A stretch of 64,000 nt of DNA from Roseiarcus sp963781895 (GTDB taxonomy: Bacteria > Pseudomonadota > Alphaproteobacteria > Rhizobiales > Beijerinckiaceae): NCBI GenBank assembly GCA_963781895.1, contig CAWAIM010000032.1, positions 1 through 64,000 of the forward strand. Reading direction: 5' to 3'. Positions 56,639 to 64,000 of the stretch are shown here, piece by piece. Under the pieces are notes generated by a model that was not told the DNA's origin, searched no databases, and worked only from the letters and a program-made list of their open reading frames with translations. Every line of letters begins with the position of its first letter. The first letter of the stretch is position 1. Both the position numbers and the translations under genes were made by a program.

Positions 56639-58183
56639 ATGTCGGCGCCGAAGATCAATGCCAACGCATCGGCCGGCCTCGCGCGCGGCCAAGACAGTCA
56701 CCTGCGCGCGACGATCGATGGCGCGGGCATCGGCACCTGGGAACTGAATCTACGCACATACGCCGTGAAGCTGTCGCGCGTCGGCGCCCGGCTCTTGGCG
56801 GGGGACAGCGATCCTCCGGCGACGTGGACGGATGTCCTCGCTTTGGCGCATCTCGACGACCGCCAACACATGTCGGACGCGATGGACAAGTGCGCCCGGA
56901 CCGGCGGTGACTTCGATCGCGACTACCAGGTGGTGACGCCCAATGGAAAAGCCCATTGGCTCCGCCAACGAGGTCGCGCATTCCGGGACGACAATGGTCA
57001 TCCCGCGGGCATGCGCGGCGTGCTTCTCGATATCGACGAGTCAAAGGGGATGGAACGTGCGCTTCGTGTGCGCGAAAGGCATCTCCAATCCATCCTTCAA
57101 ACCGTGCCGGACGCGATGATCGTGATCGACGAGAACGGCGTCATGGAGTCCTTCAGCACAGCAGCCGAACGGCTGTTTGGGTTCAAGGCGTCCGAGGTGA
57201 TTGGACAAAATGTGTCGGTGTTGATGCCAGAACCAGATCGCGGTCGGCATGACGGCTACCTGGCGCGATACAAATCGAGCGGCGAACGCCATATCATCGG
57301 CATTGGGCGCGTGGTCACCGGGAGGCGCAAGGACGGCTCGACCTTCCCCATGCACCTTTCCGTCGGCGAAATGCGTTCCGGCGCCGATCGCCATTTCACC
57401 GGTTTCGTGCGAGACCTGACCGACCGTCAAGAAACCCAGTCGAAACTCCGGGAATTGCAGTCGGAACTGGTGCACGTGTCGCGCCTGACCGCCATGGGCG
57501 AGATGGCGGCGACGCTCGCCCACGAGCTCAATCAGCCGCTCGCGGCCATCAGCAACTATCTCAAAGGGTCTCGCCGGCTCCTCGAGGCGAGCGCCGACCC
57601 CGGTCTGGCGCCGGTCAAGGACGCGCTCGGCAAGGGAGCCGAGCAGGCCGCGCGGGCGGGTCAAATCATCCGACGTCTGCGGGACTTCGTCACGCGCGGC
57701 GAGACAGAGAAGAGAGTGGAGCGCATCGCCAAGCTCGTCGAGGAAGCAAGCGCGCTGGCCCTGGTCGGCGCCCGCGAGCTTGGCGTCAGGGTCGAGTTGA
57801 CGATCGATCCGCGGGTGGATTTGGTGATCGTCGATCGCGTCCAGGTGCAACAGGTGCTCGTGAACCTGCTTCGCAACGCCATGGATGCGATGCAGGACGC
57901 CCCCCGCCGCGAGCTGACGGTGTCCCTGACCGCCGCCGGCGACAACATGGTGGAAATCGCCGTGGCCGATACGGGGCCCGGCATATCCGATGAAATCGAG
58001 GCCAGGCTGTTCCAGCCGTTCGTGACGTCCAAGCAGCACGGCATGGGCGTCGGGCTGTCGATCAGCCGCACCATTGTCGAAGCGCATGGCGGAAAAATAT
58101 GGTCGGAGCCGAACGCGGGAGGCGGCGCGATCTTCCGCTTCACGCTTCCGGCGGCAAGAGAAAGCCTGATTGATGCCGAATAA
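56639..58183 (+). CDS. fixL: Oxygen-sensing histidine kinase FixL
   Basis: FixL (514 residues): an N-terminal PAS domain (about 20-135), a haem-binding PAS domain (about 145-265) and a HisKA/HATPase kinase core. The proximal haem histidine is His218 in ERHIIGIGRVVTG, followed by the conserved arginine (Arg224). The phospho-acceptor is His295 in ATLAHELNQP. ATPase boxes are NLLRNAMDAM and DTGPGISDEI. No membrane span, so a soluble type as in Bradyrhizobium. ATG 56639 is preceded by ggagg at eight bases. Overlaps fixJ by eleven bases. Confidence 0.96.
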   Translation: MSAPKINANASAGLARGQDSHLRATIDGAGIGTWELNLRTYAVKLSRVGARLLAGDSDPPATWTDVLALAHLDDRQHMSDAMDKCARTGGDFDRDYQVVTPNGKAHWLRQRGRAFRDDNGHPAGMRGVLLDIDESKGMERALRVRERHLQSILQTVPDAMIVIDENGVMESFSTAAERLFGFKASEVIGQNVSVLMPEPDRGRHDGYLARYKSSGERHIIGIGRVVTGRRKDGSTFPMHLSVGEMRSGADRHFTGFVRDLTDRQETQSKLRELQSELVHVSRLTAMGEMAATLAHELNQPLAAISNYLKGSRRLLEASADPGLAPVKDALGKGAEQAARAGQIIRRLRDFVTRGETEKRVERIAKLVEEASALALVGARELGVRVELTIDPRVDLVIVDRVQVQQVLVNLLRNAMDAMQDAPRRELTVSLTAAGDNMVEIAVADTGPGISDEIEARLFQPFVTSKQHGMGVGLSISRTIVEAHGGKIWSEPNAGGGAIFRFTLPAARESLIDAE

Positions 58184-58784
58184 AGCGCAAATCCATATCG
58201 TCGACGATGACGAGGCGGTGCGCGATTCGCTGTCGTTCCTGCTTGGAGCGGCAGGCCACGCGGTCAAGACTTTCGATTCCGCGGCGGCGTTTCTGGACGC
58301 GCTCGGCGGCATGCCCGTCTCCTGTGTCGTCACCGACATCCGCATGCCGAACGTCGACGGCTTGGAGCTCATGCGACGGCTCAAGGCGGAAGGACACCTC
58401 TTTCCCGTCATCATGATGACGGGACATGGAGACGTGCCCCTGGCCGTCGAGGCGATGAAGCTCGGCGCCTTCGACTTCCTTGAAAAGCCATTCGACGACG
58501 ACATTCTGATCGCCGCCATCGGCGCCGCCCTGCGTCATGTCGAGACCGTCGTCGAAAGCCGGCGCGAGGCCTCGGATATCGCTGGGCGCCTCGACCGCCT
58601 GACCCCGCGCGAACGACAGGTGCTCGACGGGTTGATCGCGGGACAGCCCAACAAGGCGATCGGCCGTGATCTCGGGATCAGTCCCCGGACGGTCGAGATC
58701 TATCGCGCCAATGTCATGGACAAGATGCAGGTCGCCAGCCTTTCGGAGCTCGTTCGCCTCGTCGTCCGGGCTGGAATCGCGTGA
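58173..58784 (+). CDS. fixJ: Response regulator FixJ
   Basis: FixJ (203 residues). The receiver domain has Asp55 (VTDIRMPN) as phospho-acceptor, the switch Thr in MMTGHGD and Lys in FLEKPF. A LuxR-type helix-turn-helix follows (LTPRERQVLDGLIAGQPNKAIGRDLGISPRTVEIYRA). Phosphorylated by FixL under low oxygen, it activates fixK promoters. I placed the start at the ATG 58173, inside the end of fixL, giving translational coupling. Confidence 0.96.
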   Translation: MPNKAQIHIVDDDEAVRDSLSFLLGAAGHAVKTFDSAAAFLDALGGMPVSCVVTDIRMPNVDGLELMRRLKAEGHLFPVIMMTGHGDVPLAVEAMKLGAFDFLEKPFDDDILIAAIGAALRHVETVVESRREASDIAGRLDRLTPRERQVLDGLIAGQPNKAIGRDLGISPRTVEIYRANVMDKMQVASLSELVRLVVRAGIA

Positions 58785-58785
58785 A

Positions 58786-58799
58786 TTGATACACATCAA
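58786..58799 (+). promoter_or_regulatory. FNR/FixK box TTGATACACATCAA
   Basis: Perfect TTGAT-N4-ATCAA one base after the fixJ stop. A start point about 41 bases downstream (near 58834) would transcribe the receiver gene at 58877. Confidence 0.75.
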
Positions 58800-58876
58800 G
58801 TCAATCCGGCAACCGTCCAGATATCCATTCCGGAATGTGCGCGCCGTTCCCGCACAGCTCGAGCCGGACTTGCGGA

Positions 58877-59290
58877 ATGATTGTGCGGGCCCCACCCCTG
58901 ATCCTCGTCGTCGACGACGACACGGCAGTGTTGAATTCGCTTGGCTTCATGCTCGAGGCCGAGGGCTTCGAGGTGCGCGCTTTCCGCGACGTCGGCGAGC
59001 TCTTTCTTGCCGATTTCATTCACGAAGCCAATTGCCTGGTGGTGGATTATCGCATGCCGATGATGAATGGATTCGACGTGCTGCGCTCGCTGCGCAAGAT
59101 GCAGGTCGCCGCGCCGGCCATCCTCATCACCAGCCGGTCCGACAAGACGCTGGTCGGGCGCGCCCTGGCCGCCGGCTTCGCCCGGATCGTGGAAAAACCG
59201 CTGCTGGAAGACGAACTCATCGACACCATCCGGGCGCTGACGGCGCAAGTCGGCGACGCCGGCGGCCGGCCCGGCGATTCGACTACGTAG
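58877..59290 (+). CDS. Single-domain response regulator of the fix cluster
   Basis: A receiver-only protein (137 residues) with the acidic pocket VVDDDT, phospho-acceptor Asp57 (LVVDYRMP), switch residue in LITSRSD and Lys in VEKPLLE. It has no output domain. Lying between fixJ and a FixK-type gene and behind its own FixK box, it matches the layout recalled for Bradyrhizobium (fixL-fixJ-receiver-fixK2). It may drain phosphate from FixL as feedback. A longer frame adds 14 codons upstream. Confidence 0.88.
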   Translation: MIVRAPPLILVVDDDTAVLNSLGFMLEAEGFEVRAFRDVGELFLADFIHEANCLVVDYRMPMMNGFDVLRSLRKMQVAAPAILITSRSDKTLVGRALAAGFARIVEKPLLEDELIDTIRALTAQVGDAGGRPGDSTT

Positions 59291-59300
59291 AACTCCCTAA
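59284..59300 (+). promoter_or_regulatory. Candidate FixJ binding site before the FixK-type gene
   Basis: TACGTAGAACTCCCTAA resembles the FixJ target of fixK promoters (TACGTAG followed by a pyrimidine-rich half) as I recall it from Sinorhizobium. It lies 75-91 bases before the start of the downstream Crp/Fnr gene, with the AT-rich stretch ataaaataaattatagatag in between as possible -10. Confidence 0.4.
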
Positions 59301-59374
59301 GCAACGAAGCGGAATGTCGCATAAAATAAATTATAGATAGGCATGTGGGGCTCGCACGAAGAAAGGTGGCTCCG

Positions 59375-60077
59375 ATGTTCGTCCAAAGCGCCGCGACAAT
59401 CCAGCAGAGCTCCCGCCCGACCCGAGTCGGGTCGCCGGCGAGCGACGCCATCCTCTTCAAAGGCTGTCCCGATCTCATCGGTTCCCGCATGACCTATGCG
59501 CAGGACGAGGAAATCTACGGCGACGAGGAGGAGGCGGAATTCGTCTACAAGGTCGTCAGCGGCGCGGTGCGCACCTACAAGCTGCTCGGCGACGGGCGCC
59601 GGCAGATCGGCGCCTTCCATCTCCCCGGCGACATTTTCGGCTTCGAATCGAACAGCACGCATCGGCTCGGCGCCGAAGCGATCTCCGACGCGGTCGCTCT
59701 TGGTCTTCAGCCGCCGCGTGCTGGAAAGTCTCGCCACGCGCAGCGTCGAGGTCGCGCGCGCGCTGTGGGCGTTGACGGCCCGCAGCCTCGACCATGCCGA
59801 GGACCACATGCTTCTGCTCGGGCGCAAGACCGCCGCCGAGCGCGTCGCCGCCTTCCTGCTCGAAATGGACGAGCGGATGCTGTCCACCGGCGCGATCAGC
59901 TTGCCGATGGCGCGCCGCGACATCGCCGACTATCTCGGCCTGACCCTCGAGACGGTGTCGCGGACCCTGTCCCATCTCAAGGCCGAGGGCACGGTCGGGC
60001 TGTCGACCGCGCGGCAGATCACCGTGCGCCAGCGCTCCAAGCTGCGGTCGATCGGCGCCGAGCTCGCCTTCCAGTGA
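59375..60077 (+). CDS. FixK/FNR-type Crp family regulator, frame broken
   Basis: About 233 residues after repair. A cyclic-nucleotide-binding-like barrel (YKVVSGAVRTYKLLGDGRRQIGAFHLPGDIFGFES) is followed by a helix-turn-helix with the recognition helix LTLETVSRTLSHL; the E..SR triad reads TTGA half-sites in FNR/FixK proteins. There is no N-terminal cysteine cluster, so it is FixK-like rather than an iron-sulfur FNR. Near 59690-59700, in gcggtcgct, one surplus base separates EAISDA from LLVFSRRVLESLA. It is the obvious candidate to act at the five boxes in this region. Confidence 0.85.
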
Positions 60078-61047
60078 ATGTGAAATAGCCCGGGGATCGC
60101 CGGGCCGCGCCGCTGGCGACGGTCATCGAGGCGGATCTCGGCGGCCATGCGCGCCGCGATCGCCGGCAAAAGCGGCGGCGGCGAAGGTTTTTCAAAGGGT
60201 TAGGCGCCGTTTTCCGCAACTTTCGCGCGGATTGCGCGTCAGGGACGCTCGGACCCGCCCGGCGCGGCTTGCTTCGTGAAGGCCGGGGCCCCTCGCATGG
60301 GCGGCGCGGATCGCGCGCGCGAGCGTTCGACGACCCCGCCCCAGGCGCCGACCCCACGCCCTGGCGGCGCCGATACGGCGCGGAAGCGGCGCCGACACGG
60401 CACGGAAGCGGCGCCGGGGCGTCATTCGAGTTGCCTTGGCGGAAGTGTCGCCCATCGCCGTTTTGAGCCTTTTCAAGCCCTTGGCGGCGCCGGAACGGCG
60501 CCAGCCGCAACGCCCGAGGCCCCCGCGCCTCCCGCCCGGCGATTTCCGCCCTTCCCAGTCCAGGCCCGCCAGTCATTTCCCGCTCCCTTCCCCGCCATGC
60601 GACGGCCCGCTCGCCTCGCGGCCTCGATCAGGAAACCACGGGCCAGCCCGCCTGGCAAGAAAATGTCGGTTTTTCAGAACGCGCGCGTCTCAACAGCCCG
60701 GCGGCGCTCGTCTGGCCAGATTTGAATTGCGCGTCGCCGCCGGTTTCGAGACGTGGCGAGCGGCGAAAATCCGCCGCTCGTTTCCCACGCAACTCGTCCG
60801 CTCAATCTAAGGGGGAATTGCTTAAATGCGAGACCACGCATTGAACGGCGGCAATGCGCAAATTGCGGTCGTCGCCCGACGGCTTGGCGAACGAAGTAAA
60901 ACAATCCTAAGCGTTAATTTCACCAAGTGCTCTGAGGAGCCTTGGTTCGCGGGATCGCCTGAAGCCTGGCGCCGAGACAGGCGATTCCAGGCGGCCGCTA
61001 TGCTAAATTGATTTTCGCGCCAGTGCGGACCCGAGGTGAGGGATACC
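60078..61047. other. Large GC-rich non-coding region, 970 bases
   Basis: No supported gene: frames here are arginine/proline-rich on every reading and lack ribosome sites, apart from a 61-codon frame at 60826 that has a weak aaggggg site but no domain. It includes a short tandem repeat and an isolated TTGA-N6-TCAA match (60463-60476) without a gene to serve. Confidence 0.5.
60364..60416 (+). repeat. 22-base tandem repeat, 2.4 copies
   Basis: Two units, GCGGCGCCGATACGGCGCGGAA (60364-60385) and a copy differing at two positions (60386-60407), plus nine bases of a third. Related GGCGCC-rich fragments flank it. Confidence 0.7.
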
Positions 61048-62436
61048 ATGGCCGAATCAAGGAGACTCGCCGCGATCATGGCCGTCGATGTTGTCGGCTA
61101 TTCCCGCCTGATGGGCGAGGATGAGGCGGGGACGGCGAAGGCGGTGCGCGAGCATCGCAAAGCGGCGGCTCCGATCGTCGCAGGTCTCGGCGGCCGGGTC
61201 GTCAAGACCATGGGCGACGGTGTGTTGCTCGAGTTTCCCTCCGTCGTCGCCGCCGTCGAATGCGCGGTTACGATCCAAAACATGATGGTCGAGCGCAACG
61301 TCGATACGCCTGAGGCGAGCCGGATCGTCTATCGCATCGGCGTCCATCTCGGCGATGTGCTGATCGACGGTGACGATATTTTGGGCGAGGGGGTCAACAT
61401 CGCGGCCCGGCTCGAGAGCATCTGCGAGCCCGGCGGCGTCTCCATATCTCGGGCCGTCTACGATCAGATCAGCGGAAAGCTTGCTCTCGGTTTCCGAACT
61501 CTCGGTCTGCAAAAACTGAAAAACATCGCCAAGGCGGTCGAGGTCTTCGCAATCGATTATGTGGACAGAACGGACGAGACCTCTACGCCAGACGACGCGA
61601 ACGTGGCGCAGACGATCAAATATTGCCGAGCGCCCGACGGCGTGCGCCTCGCCTATGCGATTTCAGGCAGCGGACCGTCATTGGTGAAGTCAGGCAACTG
61701 GTTGAACCATCTCGAATACGATTGGGAAAGCCCGATTTGGCGCCACGTCTTTCGCGGGCTGTCGCGCCGGCATACGCTCATTCGCTACGACGCGAGAGGC
61801 AACGGCATGTCCGACTGGGACGTAGGCGCGCTCTCGCTCGATGCCTGGGTGACCGACCTTGAGACAGTCGTCGATGCGGTCGGCGTCGAGCGTTTCCCGC
61901 TCCTCGGAATTTCTCAAGGCGGCGCCGTCGCCGTCGCCTATGCCGTGCGGCGCCCGGAACGTGTGTCGCACCTTATTCTGTATGGCGCGTTCGCGCTCGG
62001 CGGAAAGAAGCGCACTCCGGCTGAGAAAGAAATGCGCAAGGCAATGGGGACTTTGATGCGTCTCGGATGGGGCGCGGACAACCCAAGCTTTCGGCAAATG
62101 TTCACCGCGCGATTCGTTCCAGGGGCAACGCATGAGCAGGCGGACTTTTTCAACGAGCTGCAACTGAAAACGACCTCTCCCGAGTGCGCTGCTCGCTATT
62201 TCGACGTCGTCAACAATTTCGATATCATCGATCTGCTCTCGAAAGTGAAGGCGCCGACGCTCGTCATGCACGTGCGGGACGACCAAATGGTTCCCATCGA
62301 GGCGGGACGCCAGTTGGCCGCCGGCATCCCTGGCGCCCGCTTCATCGCCTTGCCCGGTCGAAACCATTTGTTCCTGGAGCATGAGCCGGCTTCTGACCGA
62401 TTCTTCGAAGAGGTCGCCCTTTTCCTGGGGAGTTGA
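61048..62436 (+). CDS. Class III cyclase fused to an alpha/beta hydrolase
   Basis: A 462-residue soluble fusion. Residues 1-170 are a class III nucleotide cyclase domain with both metal aspartates (Asp14 in VDVVGYS, Asp57 in TMGDGV) and the transition-state Asn/Arg pair (NIAARLE, Asn117/Arg121), so it should be catalytically competent. Residues 190-462 are an alpha/beta hydrolase with nucleophile Ser289 (LGISQGG), an acid loop HVRDDQMVP and a terminal GRNHLFLEH. Such fusions are common in rhizobia; the hydrolase may sense or process a ligand. ATG 61048 follows a gaggtgaggga site. Confidence 0.9.
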   Translation: MAESRRLAAIMAVDVVGYSRLMGEDEAGTAKAVREHRKAAAPIVAGLGGRVVKTMGDGVLLEFPSVVAAVECAVTIQNMMVERNVDTPEASRIVYRIGVHLGDVLIDGDDILGEGVNIAARLESICEPGGVSISRAVYDQISGKLALGFRTLGLQKLKNIAKAVEVFAIDYVDRTDETSTPDDANVAQTIKYCRAPDGVRLAYAISGSGPSLVKSGNWLNHLEYDWESPIWRHVFRGLSRRHTLIRYDARGNGMSDWDVGALSLDAWVTDLETVVDAVGVERFPLLGISQGGAVAVAYAVRRPERVSHLILYGAFALGGKKRTPAEKEMRKAMGTLMRLGWGADNPSFRQMFTARFVPGATHEQADFFNELQLKTTSPECAARYFDVVNNFDIIDLLSKVKAPTLVMHVRDDQMVPIEAGRQLAAGIPGARFIALPGRNHLFLEHEPASDRFFEEVALFLGS

Positions 62437-62638
62437 CGGGCAGCGGTCCGCACGGCCAGAGCCCGACGTTGAAATGAATGTCCGGATTCCCAGACTGCGA
62501 TGTCCGCAGTCGCTGTTTGCAACGACCGATCTACGTCGGGTCCGGTCGTGCGCCGCGCGCAAAGAGCGGCCGTTTGTGGACGGCGCGCCGAACGGGTCAC
62601 GCCGGCCCGGAGCGGCCGATCGCGTTCCGCCGCCCTCG

Positions 62639-63789
62639 CTAGCGCGCGTGGAGCGGCTGCGTCAGGAACCGTTCGCGCGAAACGGGCAGAGGCGGCTCCT
62701 CGGCCGCCGCCGCCTTCGCCTGCTCCGCCAGCAAGGCGCGCAGGATCTCGAATTCCCCGGTGAATTTGCTTTGCACGTTCGGCCATATGCGTTCGTAGAA
62801 CGGCAGGTCCTTCGGCTTCGGCCTGGCGAAACGCGCCTCGAAATGCGTGCCGCCGTCCTCCCGTTCGCCGAACGCATAGGTCATCAGGATTTTGGCGGGC
62901 GCCCGGGATCGGCAGCAGGGTGGTGAAGGTCATGTGCTCGAACGGGCGCCAGTCGAGGATGTCCTCGATGACGGCCTCCTTGCCGTGCATGCAGTGGTTC
63001 CGCGTGCCGGCGCCGCGCCGGCCCTTGACCGTGCTTTCGACCACGCTGTCGCTTCCCTGCCAGCGGGGGCGATTTCCCGGCATGGTGACGAGGTCCCAGA
63101 CCGCCGCGCGGGGCGCCGCAAAGTCGGTCTCGATCACCCCGATCGCGTCGGCGCGCTCGACCACGCTGCGCCTGGCCTCGTTTTCGCTCGACCACGCCTG
63201 CTCGAGGTCGCGGACCCAGCACTTCGTTTCGCCGATATGCTCGATCGCCTCGGAATGCTCGGCGAGGCCCTGCGCTTTGGCGTCGATCCCCATCGCCCGC
63301 ACGCAGGCGTCGGAATAGAGCGCGTAGGCGCGCGCGCCGAACCGTCTTGCCGACGTCGTTCTTGAGCAGGCGGTGGACGAGGATCACGTCCCGGCCGGCC
63401 AGCTCCTCGCGGCCGGACATCTTTTGCCGGATGAACTCGCCGTGATGAACGACGAACTTGACGTCGAGGCTGTGCATGCGGCTGCAGGCCTGGCACGCGC
63501 AGCTGTTGGCCTGCTTGATGTTGCGGAGCCGCCTGCGGAACGCGAAATAGGCGTGCTCGATCGAATCCTGCAGGAGCGACCCGTCGACCTGGCCGGCGAG
63601 CGCGTAGACGAACGCCGCGTCGCCTTCGAACTTGGCGAGGCGGAACGGCGGCCTCAGCGCCCTGACCAGCGTATCCATGATGTCGGCGATGATGTCCTGG
63701 GCGTGATCGAGTTCGACGCCGGACACGAAATGCGTGTAGCCGGAAATGTCGGCGATCGCGAAACAGGCCGATTCCGCGCTGGGAAGCAT
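62639..63789 (-). pseudogene. DUF2652 cyclase-like and SRPBCC fusion protein, two frame breaks
   Basis: One locus of about 382 residues if repaired. The N-terminal DUF2652 domain starts FAIADISGYTHFVSGVELDHAQD and has FEGDAAFVYA and AGRDVILVHRLLKN. It recalls class III cyclases, with metal-type aspartates retained. The C-terminal SRPBCC domain begins VIETDFAAPRAAVWDLVTMPGNRPRW and ends with the TYAFGEREDGGTHFEARF segment. Breaks lie near 63340-63348 (KT to FGARAYALYSD) and 62895-62910 (LLPIPG to KILMTYAF), each cured by removing one base. Strong ribosome site gggagggggatcgc. A FNR/FixK box lies upstream at 63934. Confidence 0.78.
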
Positions 63790-63933
63790 CGCGATCCCCC
63801 TCCCGTTCCATCAGCAGCGGAGGCGCCCTGGCCCGCCCCAGGAACGGGCCAAACTAGCATGCGGCAAGCGAACGCGCGAACGCCGCAATCTCCGATTGGC
63901 GACGCGCATTGTCGCGCGCCGGGCGGCGCCGCC

Positions 63934-63947
63934 TTGATCCGCATCAA
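63934..63947. promoter_or_regulatory. FNR/FixK box TTGATCCGCATCAA
   Basis: Perfect TTGAT-N4-ATCAA. It could activate the minus-strand DUF2652 gene (start 63789) or a plus-strand gene beyond the window; the sequence does not decide. Confidence 0.7.
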
Positions 63948-64000
63948 AACCCTTTTCGCCCCCGAGCCCCATATTGACTCTTCGTCGTTCGGGTCGAAGC

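Noticed and set aside
60463..60476. TTGAGCCTTTTCAA as a sixth FixK box
   Set aside because: It matches TTGA-N6-TCAA only loosely and no supported gene starts nearby on either strand.
60826..61011. A 61-codon plus-strand frame with an aaggggg sequence upstream
   Set aside because: No domain, poor composition, spacing of the putative ribosome site too long, and nothing linking it to neighbours.

Overview
The window is GC-rich DNA, densely coded on both strands, with the gene content of a free-living alphaproteobacterium of the Hyphomicrobiales (Beijerinckiaceae/Methylocystaceae/Bradyrhizobium-like). This rests on the split ATP synthase (F0 genes with b and b' subunits, apart from F1), the SRP RNA-dnaX-ybaB-recR block, a FixL/FixJ/FixK oxygen cascade, and a tRNA-His with an A73 discriminator. 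No prophage, insertion sequence or CRISPR array was seen.

Layout. 0-13.8 kb (mostly minus): cytochrome P450, recR, ybaB, dnaX and the 4.5S SRP RNA, a secreted ClpP-fold protein, EcsC-like protein, uppP, a DsbA-like oxidoreductase, dnaB, nitronate monooxygenase, rlmJ, RNase T2 and a secreted protein. 14-16.7 kb: F0 ATP synthase operon atpI-atpB-atpE-b'-b. 17-30.5 kb: D-Ala-D-Ala carboxypeptidase, crotonase, hisS, mntR, haem-binding protein, zwf, and rplU-rpmA-GNAT-obgE. 30.5-34 kb: alpha/beta hydrolase, DUF2214 protein, PEP-CTERM protein. 34.6-46.4 kb: a complete Liv-type ABC importer plus a dehydrogenase, divergent from a protocatechuate 4,5-cleavage cluster (modA-like, ligJ, ligK, ligI, ligA, ligB, ligC). 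The importer probably feeds aromatic acids to the pathway, but only a start-codon-proximal remnant of the oxalomesaconate isomerase gene (ligU/galD, PrpF family) is left. 46.5-48.7 kb: an Nramp manganese transporter behind a MntR-box-like operator, and a YqjI-like PadR regulator behind perfect palindromes. 49-64 kb: a low-oxygen regulatory region with fixL, fixJ, a receiver-only protein and a FixK/FNR-type regulator, plus three cyclase-like genes, an alcohol dehydrogenase, a kinase, a damaged SbmA-type ABC transporter and tRNA-His. Five TTGA-N6-TCAA (FNR/FixK) boxes lie in this last 14 kb.

The most striking window-wide pattern is that 13 reading-frame breaks in ten otherwise well-conserved genes all have the same sign: each is repaired by removing one base (or adding two), never by adding one. 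That looks like a systematic single-base insertion in this sequence rather than independent gene decay. Frame-broken genes below are therefore described as one locus each.
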